This document shows positions 52,110 through 62,070 of a stretch of 64,000 nucleotides of DNA, one piece after another; position 1 is the first letter of the stretch, and each line of letters opens with the position of its first letter. Source of the stretch: Anaerolineales bacterium (GTDB lineage: Bacteria > Chloroflexota > Anaerolineae > Anaerolineales > Villigracilaceae). The notes below the pieces were generated by a model. That model saw nothing but the letters and a program-made list of their open reading frames with translations, searched no databases and was not told the DNA's origin. Location: assembly GCA_030680795.1 (NCBI GenBank), contig JAUXUL010000010.1:62001-126000 (forward strand). Direction: 5' to 3'. A program made the position numbers and the translations under genes.

Positions 52110-54137
52110 TTAATCCTCCAAAATTACAGTGCCCATCACAGACACGTCATAACCTTTCAGTTGAGAAACTGCCTCTTGAAAGCCGCGATCAGTCAACAGT
52201 TCGAAAAGAGGCGCAAGCAGGTCGTCATCCGTAAATTGTTTGGGGATTACCAGATCGTAACGTTCCTGAAAGAGCGGGACGAAATCCAAATCCAAAGCCT
52301 GTGCGGCGGCGGCAATTCCAAGCCCGCAATCTGCGCGACCCGAAGCAATTGCCGCGGCAACTCCGAGATGTGTATATTCTTCCTGAGCATAGCCGAGGAT
52401 GGAATCAGATGACATCCCCATTAAGTTCAGTTGATAATCCAACAAGACGCGCGTACCCGCGCCACGCTGTCGATTCATAAACTGGACGTTTTTACTGCTG
52501 AGGTCTCCCAGGTTTTTGATTCCCCTTGGGTTGCCCTGCTTAACGATCAAACCCTGGTCGCGCCCAACCAGCGCAATCACCTTTACTGGAATATTCGGCA
52601 TGTACTGGCGAATATATGAAATGTTGTATTCACCCGTTACAGGATTAAGAAGATGCGACCCAGCGAGATGAGCCTCTCCACGTCGCAACGCAACCAGCCC
52701 GCCTTGCGAACCGACATTTGCGGAAGCAAACCTGCGGTCATGCTCCGCGAGAAATTGCGCCAGCAGATCGAGGGTCATGTCGTGTGAGCCAATGCAGAAA
52801 ATAGTTTTTTCGATTTCAGCCTTGCTTCGATACAAATGAACTTTGACTTGTTCACCTGCTTCAAGACCTTGTACGCCGCTTGGAATTAAAGCCAGTCCAT
52901 CCGCTTGAACAAGGGAAGTGATGACTCCTGCTCCGCGCGATAACGGCGCGGCGAGAAGTTTATCTCCCACTTTGCCAACAGCCACGCGGACATAATCATC
53001 ATCCCCCGCAGGTGAGACAAGTTTGCGCGTGAGCGTAGCCATTTCAGTGGGAAGTTCATGCGGCCTGCGCCCCAGCCATTTGGCGATGATGGGTTCAACG
53101 AAAATATCAACTGTGAGTGCGGCGGAGACGGGATAGCCGGGGACGCCGAGGATGGGGACCATGTCATTGCGAGGGGCGATCTCCCCCGAAGCAATCTCCT
53201 TGTGAGTTGGGGATTGCTTTGTCGCCGCTACGCGGCTCCTCGCAATGACGCCCAGAATGACAGGATGTCCCGGTCTCACCGCAACCCCATGCACCAATAG
53301 GGTGCCGAGTTTTTCAACTACTTTTGCAGAGAAATCCTCTGCGCCGGCGGAGGATCCTGCATTCAATAAAACCAAGTCATGCGTTTGCACGGCTTCCTGC
53401 ACGCGTTCACAGATCGAATCAAAATTGTCTTTTGTGATCGGGTAGCGGATCGGCTCGCCGCCCATGGTTTTGATCTGCGCGGCCATCACGAGTGAATTGT
53501 ATTCGAGGATGTCGCCAGATTTTAGTTTGGATCCGATCGGAACTAACTCACTGCCTGTTGGTAAAATGGCAACTTTCGGCTTACGCGCGACCGCGATATT
53601 CTGATGTCCAGATGCGGCAATCGCGCCTAAATCGGCTGGGCGCAGGGTATGCCCGGCAGGCAGAACAAGCTGAGTCGCAACAATATCTTCACCCAACGGG
53701 CGGACATGACTCCACGGCGGGACGGCGGCGCGAATGCGAATGGACTTGGGTCCACGAATGTCTTTCGTGATCTGATAGTTATGGTCAAGCGATTCAACAT
53801 TCTCAATGGGAATGACAGCATTTGCCCATTCAGGAAGCGGATCGCCGGTATCCACATATTGAGCGGAATTTACTTCCAAAACAAAACTGATCGGGGAAGA
53901 AGGTTGAGCGCCATTTGTATTTTCAGCTATTATCGCAAACCCATCCATCGCGGAGGCGTGGTAATGCGGAGATGAGACCAGCGCCCAGATCGGCTCGGTG
54001 GTGACGCGGCCTAGTGCGTTTTCATCGAGAGGAATTGTTTCTGTGCCAAGCAAGCACCAGAGATTAGCATCCTGCAACGCTTCTCTTATTCTCGCCTGGG
54101 CTTGTGAAAGGGGAATATCGTGAAGGTAAATAGACAT
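52110..54137 (-). CDS. moeA: Molybdopterin molybdotransferase MoeA fused to a substrate-binding-protein-like domain
   Basis: This 675-residue protein joins MoeA (about 1-440) with a periplasmic-binding-protein-like domain (about 450-660, GSHDMTLDLLAQFLAEHD then GSQGGLVALRRGEAHLAGSHLL). MoeA inserts molybdate or tungstate into adenylated pterin; landmarks are SSPHYHASAMDGFAI near 34-48 and LNAGSSAGAEDFSAKV near 258-273. The fused domain occurs in known MoeA-LysR-substrate-binding fusions and may sense or deliver the oxyanion. Residues about 297-325 are an 87-bp palindromic repeat read in frame between VILG and VPILGVPGYP. It could mature the AOR cofactors. No ribosome binding site is clear. 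Confidence 0.92.
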   Translation of the reverse strand: MSIYLHDIPLSQAQARIREALQDANLWCLLGTETIPLDENALGRVTTEPIWALVSSPHYHASAMDGFAIIAENTNGAQPSSPISFVLEVNSAQYVDTGDPLPEWANAVIPIENVESLDHNYQITKDIRGPKSIRIRAAVPPWSHVRPLGEDIVATQLVLPAGHTLRPADLGAIAASGHQNIAVARKPKVAILPTGSELVPIGSKLKSGDILEYNSLVMAAQIKTMGGEPIRYPITKDNFDSICERVQEAVQTHDLVLLNAGSSAGAEDFSAKVVEKLGTLLVHGVAVRPGHPVILGVIARSRVAATKQSPTHKEIASGEIAPRNDMVPILGVPGYPVSAALTVDIFVEPIIAKWLGRRPHELPTEMATLTRKLVSPAGDDDYVRVAVGKVGDKLLAAPLSRGAGVITSLVQADGLALIPSGVQGLEAGEQVKVHLYRSKAEIEKTIFCIGSHDMTLDLLAQFLAEHDRRFASANVGSQGGLVALRRGEAHLAGSHLLNPVTGEYNISYIRQYMPNIPVKVIALVGRDQGLIVKQGNPRGIKNLGDLSSKNVQFMNRQRGAGTRVLLDYQLNLMGMSSDSILGYAQEEYTHLGVAAAIASGRADCGLGIAAAAQALDLDFVPLFQERYDLVIPKQFTDDDLLAPLFELLTDRGFQEAVSQLKGYDVSVMGTVILED
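53163..53249. repeat. GTCATTGCGAGG-type palindromic element inside moeA
   Basis: GTCATTGCGAGG (53163-53174) and its exact complement CCTCGCAATGAC (53238-53249) bound 87 bp, exactly 29 codons. The interior has AAGCAATCTCC and GGATTGCTT as inner arms. The frame through it is open and matches the MoeA frame. Confidence 0.9.
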
Positions 54138-54203
54138 AAGAAAAAGAAATCAACAGATTTATTTTATATCTGCGTAATCTGTCAAATCTGCGGATATATA
54201 TAT

Positions 54204-55541
54204 TTACGCAACCCCATCCATCGCAGCGCCGAGGCGTTTGATGATTTCATCCACTTCATCTTCATTGATCGAAAGCGGGGGTGAGAACGCCAATATATTT
54301 CCAAGCGGACGAGTGCGAAGCCCACGTTCCTGCGCGGCTTTGAAGATTTTCATGGCCAGCGCAGGGTCGGCGGCTTTGGTCTCTTTGTTTGAGACAATTT
54401 CCAGGCCGCAGACAAGACCGAGTCCGCGCACATCACCGACGAAAGAGAATTCTGTTAGCGTCTTCAATCCATCGAGCAGACGTTTGCCCAATTCACGCGC
54501 ACGCTTCGGAAATTCTTCGCGCTCCATGATTTCGAGATTTTTGAGTCCAACAGCGCACGCCATCGCATGGCCTGAATATGTGTAACCGTGCATGTAAGCT
54601 TCGGAATCTGTGGCGGTCTCCATTGTCTCACGGATTTCATCGGAGAGTTGGATGCCGCCCAGTTGGGCATATCCGCTGGTGATGGCTTTGGCGAATGCAA
54701 GAATATCAGGTTTCACATTCCAATGCTTGAGTGCAAACCACTCGCCCGTGCGCCCAAAACCTGTGATGACTTCATCTGCGATAAAGAGAATTTCATATTT
54801 GTCACAAATTGCGCGCACGAGCGGAAAATAGTCAGCGGGAGGAACGATCACGCCGCCCACACCCATGACAGGTTCAGCAATGAACGCCGCCACTGTACCC
54901 TGTCCTTCGCGCAGAATCGCTTCTTCCAATTCGCGCGCCGCGGCCTGACCAATCGTCTCGCCCGTCTTGACATCGCCTTCATAGCGATATGGATTCGGCG
55001 CAGGAATATGAACAAAGCCATCCGGCGCGGGGCCAAACATGGTGTGATATTTTTCGAGTCCAGTGGCAAAGGTAGCCGCGAGGGTGATGCCGTGATACGA
55101 ACCTTTGCGGGCAATGACTTTATATTTGCCTGGCTTGCCTTTGCGCTTCCAATAATAACGCGCGGTCTTGAAGGCGGAGTCGTTCGCTTCTGAACCGCCA
55201 GAGGTGAAGAAAGTAGTGTTCAAGCCTGCGTAAGCAAAGCCGGCAAGTTTAACTGCCATTTGAATGGAAGGAAGATTGGTCATCCCGGAGAAATTGGACG
55301 TGAACGCCAAATCCTTCATTTGATCGTAAGCGGCTTTCGCCAATTCTTCGCGCCCATATCCCACGTTGACATTCCACAGACCCGCCATACCATCGAGGAT
55401 TTTCTGTCCGTCGGTTGTATATAACCACACTCCTTTCCCACGCTCGATCACCAATGGATTCGCATGTGACTTTGGGTGATAAGTTGGATGTAATTGTTTC
55501 CTGTCTTTTTCGATCCAGGTTGCTGTGTCTTGTTTGGTCAT
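54204..55541 (-). CDS. Class III aminotransferase, omega-amino acid/polyamine:pyruvate-type
   Basis: This 445-residue PLP enzyme has Asp256 in IADEVITGFGRTG and the Schiff-base Lys285 in AFAKAITSGYAQLGG. The N-terminal HPTYHPKSHANPLVIERGKGVW and MAGLWNVNVGYGREELA segments fit the omega-amino acid:pyruvate and putrescine:pyruvate (SpuC-like) branch. Such enzymes move the terminal amine of beta-alanine, putrescine or similar to pyruvate. Start at 55541 has GGAG upstream; ATG codons 12 and 48 nt earlier lack one. It follows the moeA fusion on the genome map and is the fifth class III aminotransferase in the window. Confidence 0.88.
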   Translation of the reverse strand: MTKQDTATWIEKDRKQLHPTYHPKSHANPLVIERGKGVWLYTTDGQKILDGMAGLWNVNVGYGREELAKAAYDQMKDLAFTSNFSGMTNLPSIQMAVKLAGFAYAGLNTTFFTSGGSEANDSAFKTARYYWKRKGKPGKYKVIARKGSYHGITLAATFATGLEKYHTMFGPAPDGFVHIPAPNPYRYEGDVKTGETIGQAAARELEEAILREGQGTVAAFIAEPVMGVGGVIVPPADYFPLVRAICDKYEILFIADEVITGFGRTGEWFALKHWNVKPDILAFAKAITSGYAQLGGIQLSDEIRETMETATDSEAYMHGYTYSGHAMACAVGLKNLEIMEREEFPKRARELGKRLLDGLKTLTEFSFVGDVRGLGLVCGLEIVSNKETKAADPALAMKIFKAAQERGLRTRPLGNILAFSPPLSINEDEVDEIIKRLGAAMDGVA

Positions 55542-55651
55542 TGTTGGCTCCATTATATTTTCTACCACAAAGGACACGAAGGAACACAAAGGCTTAGATT
55601 TTTTTCGTCATTCATCATTCATCCTTCATCCTTCACGCGAAGCGTTCATCC

Positions 55652-57091
55652 TTATCCAAGCACTTCCACATCATGCGGACCAGACTCCTTCAAGCCTGCG
55701 CCTGTCATCCGCGCAAAGATCGCCTTTTTCTGAAATTCTTCAATCGAGTGAGCGCCGCTATAACTCATGCCCGACTGCAAGCCGCCGATCAGTTGGGTCA
55801 ACACTTCGCGCGCCCTGCCGCGATACGGCACAGCCGCCTCTACGCCTTCGGCAACGTAATCTTCAAGCTCCTCCTGGGTCAAATCATTGCCTTCGCGCAT
55901 ATTCCGCTCGATATTGGCCTCACGCGAAGCCATCCCGCGCGAGGCTTTATAACGATGACCCCTGCGCGTCATCACCAGGCCCGGGCTTTCATCTGTGCCC
56001 GCCAGCAGACTGCCGATCATGACCGTCTGCGCGCCTGCCGCAATTGCTTTTGCCACATCCCCGGGTTGGCGGATGCCGCCATCTGCAATGATCGGAATTC
56101 CATACGAACGCGCCGCTTCCGCACACTCGATCACAGCCGAAAGCTGCGGGACGCCTGAACCCGCCACAATCCGTGTGATACAAATCGAGCCGGGTCCCAC
56201 GCCGACCTTCACACAATCCGCGCCTGCATCAATCAATCGTTTCGTCCCGTCACCACTGGCAACATTCCCGCCAATGATCTGCGCGCCTGGAAAATGTTTA
56301 CGGATATTTTTTATCATCTCAATTTCCAGATGCGAATCGCCATGGGCAATATCCACCACCACGCAATCTGCGCCCGCTTCGAGAGTGGCTTCCACACGGC
56401 GCATTTCCATGTCTCGCACGCCCACCGCTGCGCCCACTGCCAAACGTCCTTTTGAATCCTTGGTGGCCTTCGGGAATGTGGTGATCTTCATAATATCCTT
56501 CAAAGTTACCAAACCCGTGATCTTGCCGTTCTGATCCACCAAAGGCAGCTTTTCAATGCGATGGCCATGCAATAGTTTTTCAGCGTCCTTCAAACTTGTC
56601 TCTTGCGAGGCTGAGACGACATCCTTAGTCATGATCTCGGTCAATAATCTATTGTTATCATCCTCAAACAACAGGTCACGCGTTGTCACAATGCCGACCA
56701 ATTTTTCATTTTTGTCCACGATCAAAATTCCGCCCGTGCCTGTTTCGTCCACCACCTGCTTTACATCACCAACAGTATGCGTATCCGTCATGGTGATGGG
56801 CTTATCTACAATAAACGACTCCGCCTTCTTAACACGTTCGATCTGGCGTGTCTGTTCGGCAATTGTCATGAAACGATGGATCATGCCAATACCGCCCTCG
56901 CTCGCAATAGCAATTGCCATCTCACTCTCGGTCACCACATCCATGTTTGCAGAAATGATCGGCGCATGTAAAGCGATCTTCTTCGTCAGCCAGCTTTTCG
57001 TTGAAAGCGCCCGCCGCGAAACCACATTCGAATATTGAGGCACCAGCAGCACGTCATCATAAGTTAACGCAGTATCCTGTAATATCTTCAT
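55652..57091 (-). CDS. guaB: IMP dehydrogenase
   Basis: This 479-residue enzyme oxidises IMP to XMP, the committed step to GMP. The catalytic Cys304 lies in GPGSICITRIVAG; the two CBS domains fill about 95-205; the mobile flap region follows GRGSRE-type residues near the end (MASREANIERNMREG). The start at 57091 (MKILQDTALTYDDVLL) follows GAGGAG by 4 nt. An open frame extends 143 codons further upstream but overlaps the purA start on the other strand and has no family similarity. It is divergent from purA. Confidence 0.97.
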   Translation of the reverse strand: MKILQDTALTYDDVLLVPQYSNVVSRRALSTKSWLTKKIALHAPIISANMDVVTESEMAIAIASEGGIGMIHRFMTIAEQTRQIERVKKAESFIVDKPITMTDTHTVGDVKQVVDETGTGGILIVDKNEKLVGIVTTRDLLFEDDNNRLLTEIMTKDVVSASQETSLKDAEKLLHGHRIEKLPLVDQNGKITGLVTLKDIMKITTFPKATKDSKGRLAVGAAVGVRDMEMRRVEATLEAGADCVVVDIAHGDSHLEIEMIKNIRKHFPGAQIIGGNVASGDGTKRLIDAGADCVKVGVGPGSICITRIVAGSGVPQLSAVIECAEAARSYGIPIIADGGIRQPGDVAKAIAAGAQTVMIGSLLAGTDESPGLVMTRRGHRYKASRGMASREANIERNMREGNDLTQEELEDYVAEGVEAAVPYRGRAREVLTQLIGGLQSGMSYSGAHSIEEFQKKAIFARMTGAGLKESGPHDVEVLG

Positions 57092-58632
<1,541 letters not shown>

Positions 58633-58633
<1 letters not shown>

Positions 58634-58734
58634 TCATTGCGATCCCCCTGCCCTCAAACGGCGAGTGGGGCGAAACAATCCCCAATTTTACGGGGGGAGA
58701 TTGCTTCGGTGGACGAACACCGCCTTGCACTGAC
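58633..58734. repeat. GTCATTGCGA-type palindromic element after purA
   Basis: The element starts GTCATTGCGATCC at the last base of purA and ends GCACTGAC at 58734. Inner arms are GGGGCGAAACAATCCCC and GGGGGGAGATTGCTTC. It may double as purA terminator. Confidence 0.65.
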
Positions 58735-58767
58735 GGCACATACAATCCATATGCTATACTCTTTCAC

Positions 58768-59097
58768 ATGCCAAAATTAAAATTCATTTGGGACCCAGTC
58801 AAAGCGGAAAAGAATATCATCAAATATGACGTTAGCTTTGACGAAGCTGCCACCATCTTCAAGGATCCGCTTGCGCTTTATTATGACGATCTCGAACATT
58901 CGCAAAAAGAAAAGCGCGAATTTGTGATTGGCAGGTCTACCACCCGCGAAAGACTGCTGACATGCTTCATCGTAAGAACTGAAGACACCGTCCGTATTAT
59001 CAGCGCGCGCACCTCGACCCATAGGGAGAGACAGGATTACGACGAAAACTCAGAAACTCAATATAAAGCAAATAAAAAGCAAGTCCCCGCCAAATGA
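58768..59097 (+). CDS. brnT: BrnT family toxin-like protein
   Basis: This 109-residue protein matches the BrnT pattern: FIWDPVKAEKNIIKYDVSFDEAATIFKD, then ERLLTCFIVRTEDTVRIISARTSTHRER. BrnT is an RNase-like toxin of BrnT/BrnA type II modules. No intact BrnA follows. The overlapping +1 frame from 59040 reads TKTQKLNIKQIKSKSPPNDLDF without an ATG and could be a decayed antitoxin start. The C-terminal tail beyond RERQDYDE is longer than usual. TATACT lies 7 nt before the ATG and no ribosome binding site is visible, suggesting a leaderless transcript. Confidence 0.78.
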   Translation: MPKLKFIWDPVKAEKNIIKYDVSFDEAATIFKDPLALYYDDLEHSQKEKREFVIGRSTTRERLLTCFIVRTEDTVRIISARTSTHRERQDYDENSETQYKANKKQVPAK

Positions 59098-59225
59098 CTT
59101 GGACTTTTTACTGCCCGTTCCCTTTCTAATTTACGCCAGCATGCCATGCCATTTTTCCATGCAGATATACAACTGTATTATAATAAAAATGTCGAACAAT
59201 CGTCTAATTCTCTATGGAGGTAAAA

Positions 59226-59477
59226 ATGAACTTTCTGGTATGGATCATCTTTGGAGCCCTCGCTGGATGGATCGCGAGCATCATCATGGGAAAGAACGCA
59301 AAAATGGGAGCCATAGCCAACATCATTGTGGGCATTATCGGCGCTCTCCTTGGCGGCTACATTATGAACTTCTTCGGTGTTCAGGGCGTGACAGGATTCA
59401 ACCTGACCAGCCTGCTTGTGGCTATCGTGGGCGCTGTCGTTCTGCTCTTTGTCGTGGGGTTATTCACCCGCCGTTGA
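59226..59477 (+). CDS. GlsB/YeaQ/YmgE family membrane protein (transglycosylase-associated)
   Basis: This 83-residue protein has three hydrophobic helices and the Gly-rich family pattern LVWIIFGALAGWIASIIMG... IIVGIIGALLGGYIM. Members are small inner-membrane proteins linked to stress responses; biochemical role unknown. The ATG at 59226 is set by GGAGG with a 6-nt spacer; an ATG four codons earlier overlaps that site. A bidirectional terminator follows. Confidence 0.92.
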   Translation: MNFLVWIIFGALAGWIASIIMGKNAKMGAIANIIVGIIGALLGGYIMNFFGVQGVTGFNLTSLLVAIVGAVVLLFVVGLFTRR

Positions 59478-59502
59478 TGAGTTGATCGAAGGATCCAAAA
59501 TA

Positions 59503-59535
59503 AAGAGCCGTGCACTTTACATGCGCGGCTCTTTG
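59503..59535. terminator. Bidirectional terminator between the GlsB-type gene and fahA
   Basis: AAAGAGCCGTGCA (59503-59515) pairs with TGCGCGGCTCTTT (59523-59535), 13 bp with one wobble and a 7-nt loop, flanked by A/T runs on both sides. It serves the plus-strand gene ending at 59477 and the minus-strand gene ending at 59562. Confidence 0.85.
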
Positions 59536-59561
59536 ATATTTATAAAGATAATTGAATTCTC

Positions 59562-60842
59562 TCAGTTTATTAATAACGCGGGCAGAATCTTCCCAGTCAC
59601 TTCCCCAAACCCAACGCGGAAACCCTCACCCTGACAATAGCCCTTCATCACAACTATATCTCCATCCTGCAAAAATTTACGCGTCTCGCCATTGGGCAAC
59701 GCAATCGGTTTTTCACCGCGCCAGGTCAACTCGAGCAGCGAGCCATAACTACCTTCTGTTGGCCCGCTGATCGTGCCAGTGCCGCACAGGTCGCCTGTGC
59801 GCATGTTGCAGCCTGTGACGGTATGATGAGTCAATTGCTGGACGATGCTCCAATAGATATGTTTCAAATTGGAACGTGAAATGACATGAGCCATTTCCAT
59901 GGACACACTTTGCAGAGTCACCTCAAGGTTGATATCGTATCCGTAATCAGAATCAGGCTTACCCTGAGTTTGATCGAAGGGTTGCAGGTAGGGAAGAGGC
60001 GCGGGATCTTGTATCGGTCCAGCCACGCGGAACGGTTCAAGCGCATCCATCGTCACCACCCACGAAGAAATAGAAGTCGCAAAATTTTTTGCGAGGAACG
60101 GGCCGAGCGGCTGATACTCCCATGCTTGAATATCGCGTGCGCTCCAATCGTTCAACAACACCATGCCAAAAATATGCTCATGCGCATTTTTGGCAGAGAT
60201 GCGTTCGCCAAGATGATTTCCAGTGCCGATAAAAAATCCCATCTCCAATTCAAAATCCAATGAACGCGATGGCAATAACTGCGGCGAAGATTCATTTGGG
60301 GGCAGCACTTGTCCGCGCGGACGGCGAACATCTTGGCCTGAAAGAATCACAGAACTCGCGCGCCCATGATAGCCAACCGGCAGATGCAGCCAATTGGGCA
60401 TGAGCGCATTTTCTTTTCCGCGAAACATAATGCCAACATTCATGGCGTGTTCACGCGACGCATAAAAATCCGTGTAATCGCCGATGGCAACTGGTAAATG
60501 CATGCGCACTTCTTCAACTGGAATGAAGGCACGCGACATCAAGGCCTCGTTCTTCAACGGAGAGTTGTCACTGCTCAACAAGCCGGTCAAATGCTGACGC
60601 ACCTCTCTCCAGGCAGCGCGCCCTGCAGACATAAAACGATTTAGCGTTGGGTCAGCAAAGAAGCCATATGGTTTGTTAAATATTTTTTCTTCATCGAGCA
60701 TCGCAAGGTCAACCACCCAAGCACCGATGCGTGTGCCAATTCTGGGCTTCGGATTCGAAGCAGTTGAAAACACACCGTACGGCAGGTTTTGAATTGGAAA
60801 ATCTGATTCGGGCTGTACTTCGATAAATGATTTAAGAGACAT
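59562..60842 (-). CDS. fahA: Fumarylacetoacetase
   Basis: This 426-residue enzyme cleaves fumarylacetoacetate to fumarate and acetoacetate, the last step of tyrosine/homogentisate breakdown. Landmarks are YTDFYASREHAMNVG near 117-131 (metal ligand Asp), LDFELEMGFFIG near 195 and NDWSARDIQAWEYQPLGPF near 227-245. The N-terminal SH3-like domain is present (QNLPYGVFS). Residues 288-294 (PFDQTQG) are the translation of a CCCTGAGTTTGATCGAAGGG repeat between PYLQ and the next core strand. No other homogentisate pathway gene is in the window; the neighbour at 60957 is unknown. Confidence 0.93.
   Translation of the reverse strand: MSLKSFIEVQPESDFPIQNLPYGVFSTASNPKPRIGTRIGAWVVDLAMLDEEKIFNKPYGFFADPTLNRFMSAGRAAWREVRQHLTGLLSSDNSPLKNEALMSRAFIPVEEVRMHLPVAIGDYTDFYASREHAMNVGIMFRGKENALMPNWLHLPVGYHGRASSVILSGQDVRRPRGQVLPPNESSPQLLPSRSLDFELEMGFFIGTGNHLGERISAKNAHEHIFGMVLLNDWSARDIQAWEYQPLGPFLAKNFATSISSWVVTMDALEPFRVAGPIQDPAPLPYLQPFDQTQGKPDSDYGYDINLEVTLQSVSMEMAHVISRSNLKHIYWSIVQQLTHHTVTGCNMRTGDLCGTGTISGPTEGSYGSLLELTWRGEKPIALPNGETRKFLQDGDIVVMKGYCQGEGFRVGFGEVTGKILPALLIN
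59962..59981. repeat. CCCTGAG...CGAAGGG repeat inside fahA
   Basis: The 20-bp word CCCTGAGTTTGATCGAAGGG is a variant of the dispersed TTCGACAAGCTCAGGG family (other fragments near 19285 and 50131). It is read in frame. Confidence 0.65.
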
Positions 60843-60956
60843 GGTTTTTCCAGTGTTTTGAGCCGAGACGTAGAGTTCGCGGAGTTATAATAAAGCCTCT
60901 GCGTTCTCCGCGACTCTGCGGTGAGTTTTAGACAAGGTAACAGATTGAGTTTATTA

Positions 60957-61916
60957 TTACTTCAACAACCCTAACGCTTGCAAATCTTCGCGCGGCTCGT
61001 CGAAACTGCAGCTGCCAAACGAGACCACATTCTGCCGCGCCCGTGCAATTTGTTTATTGCTCGCATGGATATTCTTCCAGGCAAAGCCTGATTCATCGAA
61101 AATAAAACTGGCAGGGTTTTCGTCTTCGAGAATGTTTTGAATTTGCTCAACCGACAAACCATGCGTACCGGCCAGCACCCCTGCGCCAAACACATTCAGG
61201 AAGCCGTGCATTTCCGTCTGCACACTCTCATTGTAATGACGGATGGGATGGTGAAGTCCCGCCGTAGCCTTCATTGGGATTCCCGCATCTCGGGCCGCCA
61301 TAATTGCCCAGGCAACCTGCTCAGGAGATGGAAAAGATTCCGCAGTCACACCGCCTGTCCGCAGTTTGAAACCAACATGTTTATCTTTGAACTTGCGAAG
61401 AGATCGAATTAATTTTTTAGCTCGCGCCAGCCAGCCTTTACCAAAAGGCGCTTCAAAGAATACAGTCAACCCGTTATTATTGAGAGTCTCTGCCGTTTTG
61501 TTCACTAAATCATTAAGACTGGACTGGGCAGTAAATGCAGCCGCAGGCAGGGCCGTCTCAAACATATCCACCACAATACCAGTTTCGTGCAATCCGCGAA
61601 AAGTATGGATGTCCGCAAGATCAAGATGGAGATTTACAAGGAACTCTTCTGCATCTTTCCCACCGCGACCCAAAGCGGCAAAGGAGAGCACACCTTCACG
61701 AGGAAAAAATTGTTCCACAAGCTGTGATAATTCAGCCAGCCGTTTCACGGGAATGACAAACCTTGAAAGCATCCACACTTCGGGATCATTCTGATATTTT
61801 ACAAAATTTCGGATCGCCTCTTCAAGCGGCAAATTTGCAGGCGGATAAAGACCTGCATAATCAATGATCAGGGATAAAAATGTCAGCTGGGATTTTAATT
61901 GAAGGCTATTTATCAT
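60957..61916 (-). CDS. Conserved-looking protein of unknown function next to fahA
   Basis: This 319-residue protein is not recognised as a named family. Its pattern of alternating strands and helices (TVFFEAPFGKGWLARAKKLI, VGFKLRTGGVTAESFPSPEQ, GIPMKATAGLHHPIRHYNE) suggests a TIM-barrel fold, with a possible ligand or metal site around Lys, His-His and Arg residues in MKATAGLHHPIRH. No signal peptide. It lies 114 nt upstream of fahA on the same strand, so a role in aromatic ring catabolism is conceivable, but nothing in the sequence proves it. Confidence 0.7.
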   Translation of the reverse strand: MINSLQLKSQLTFLSLIIDYAGLYPPANLPLEEAIRNFVKYQNDPEVWMLSRFVIPVKRLAELSQLVEQFFPREGVLSFAALGRGGKDAEEFLVNLHLDLADIHTFRGLHETGIVVDMFETALPAAAFTAQSSLNDLVNKTAETLNNNGLTVFFEAPFGKGWLARAKKLIRSLRKFKDKHVGFKLRTGGVTAESFPSPEQVAWAIMAARDAGIPMKATAGLHHPIRHYNESVQTEMHGFLNVFGAGVLAGTHGLSVEQIQNILEDENPASFIFDESGFAWKNIHASNKQIARARQNVVSFGSCSFDEPREDLQALGLLK

Positions 61917-62070
61917 ATAATATAATTATAGTCTGAAATATGTCGTCATTCCTCACACAGGCAGCACAACAAGCCAGTAAACCCAGCAGCTTCACATATT
62001 TTTACCGAACCCGTCGAGATAAAAAGCATCACATGCCCCGTTCCAATTTAAAATGTCCTAAAATAGTGTC

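Noticed and set aside
59099..59485. Frame of 128 codons overlapping the GlsB-type gene
   Set aside because: It starts at TTG, reads through the GlsB gene in another frame and has no coherent protein pattern; only its first part is mentioned as a possible antitoxin relic.
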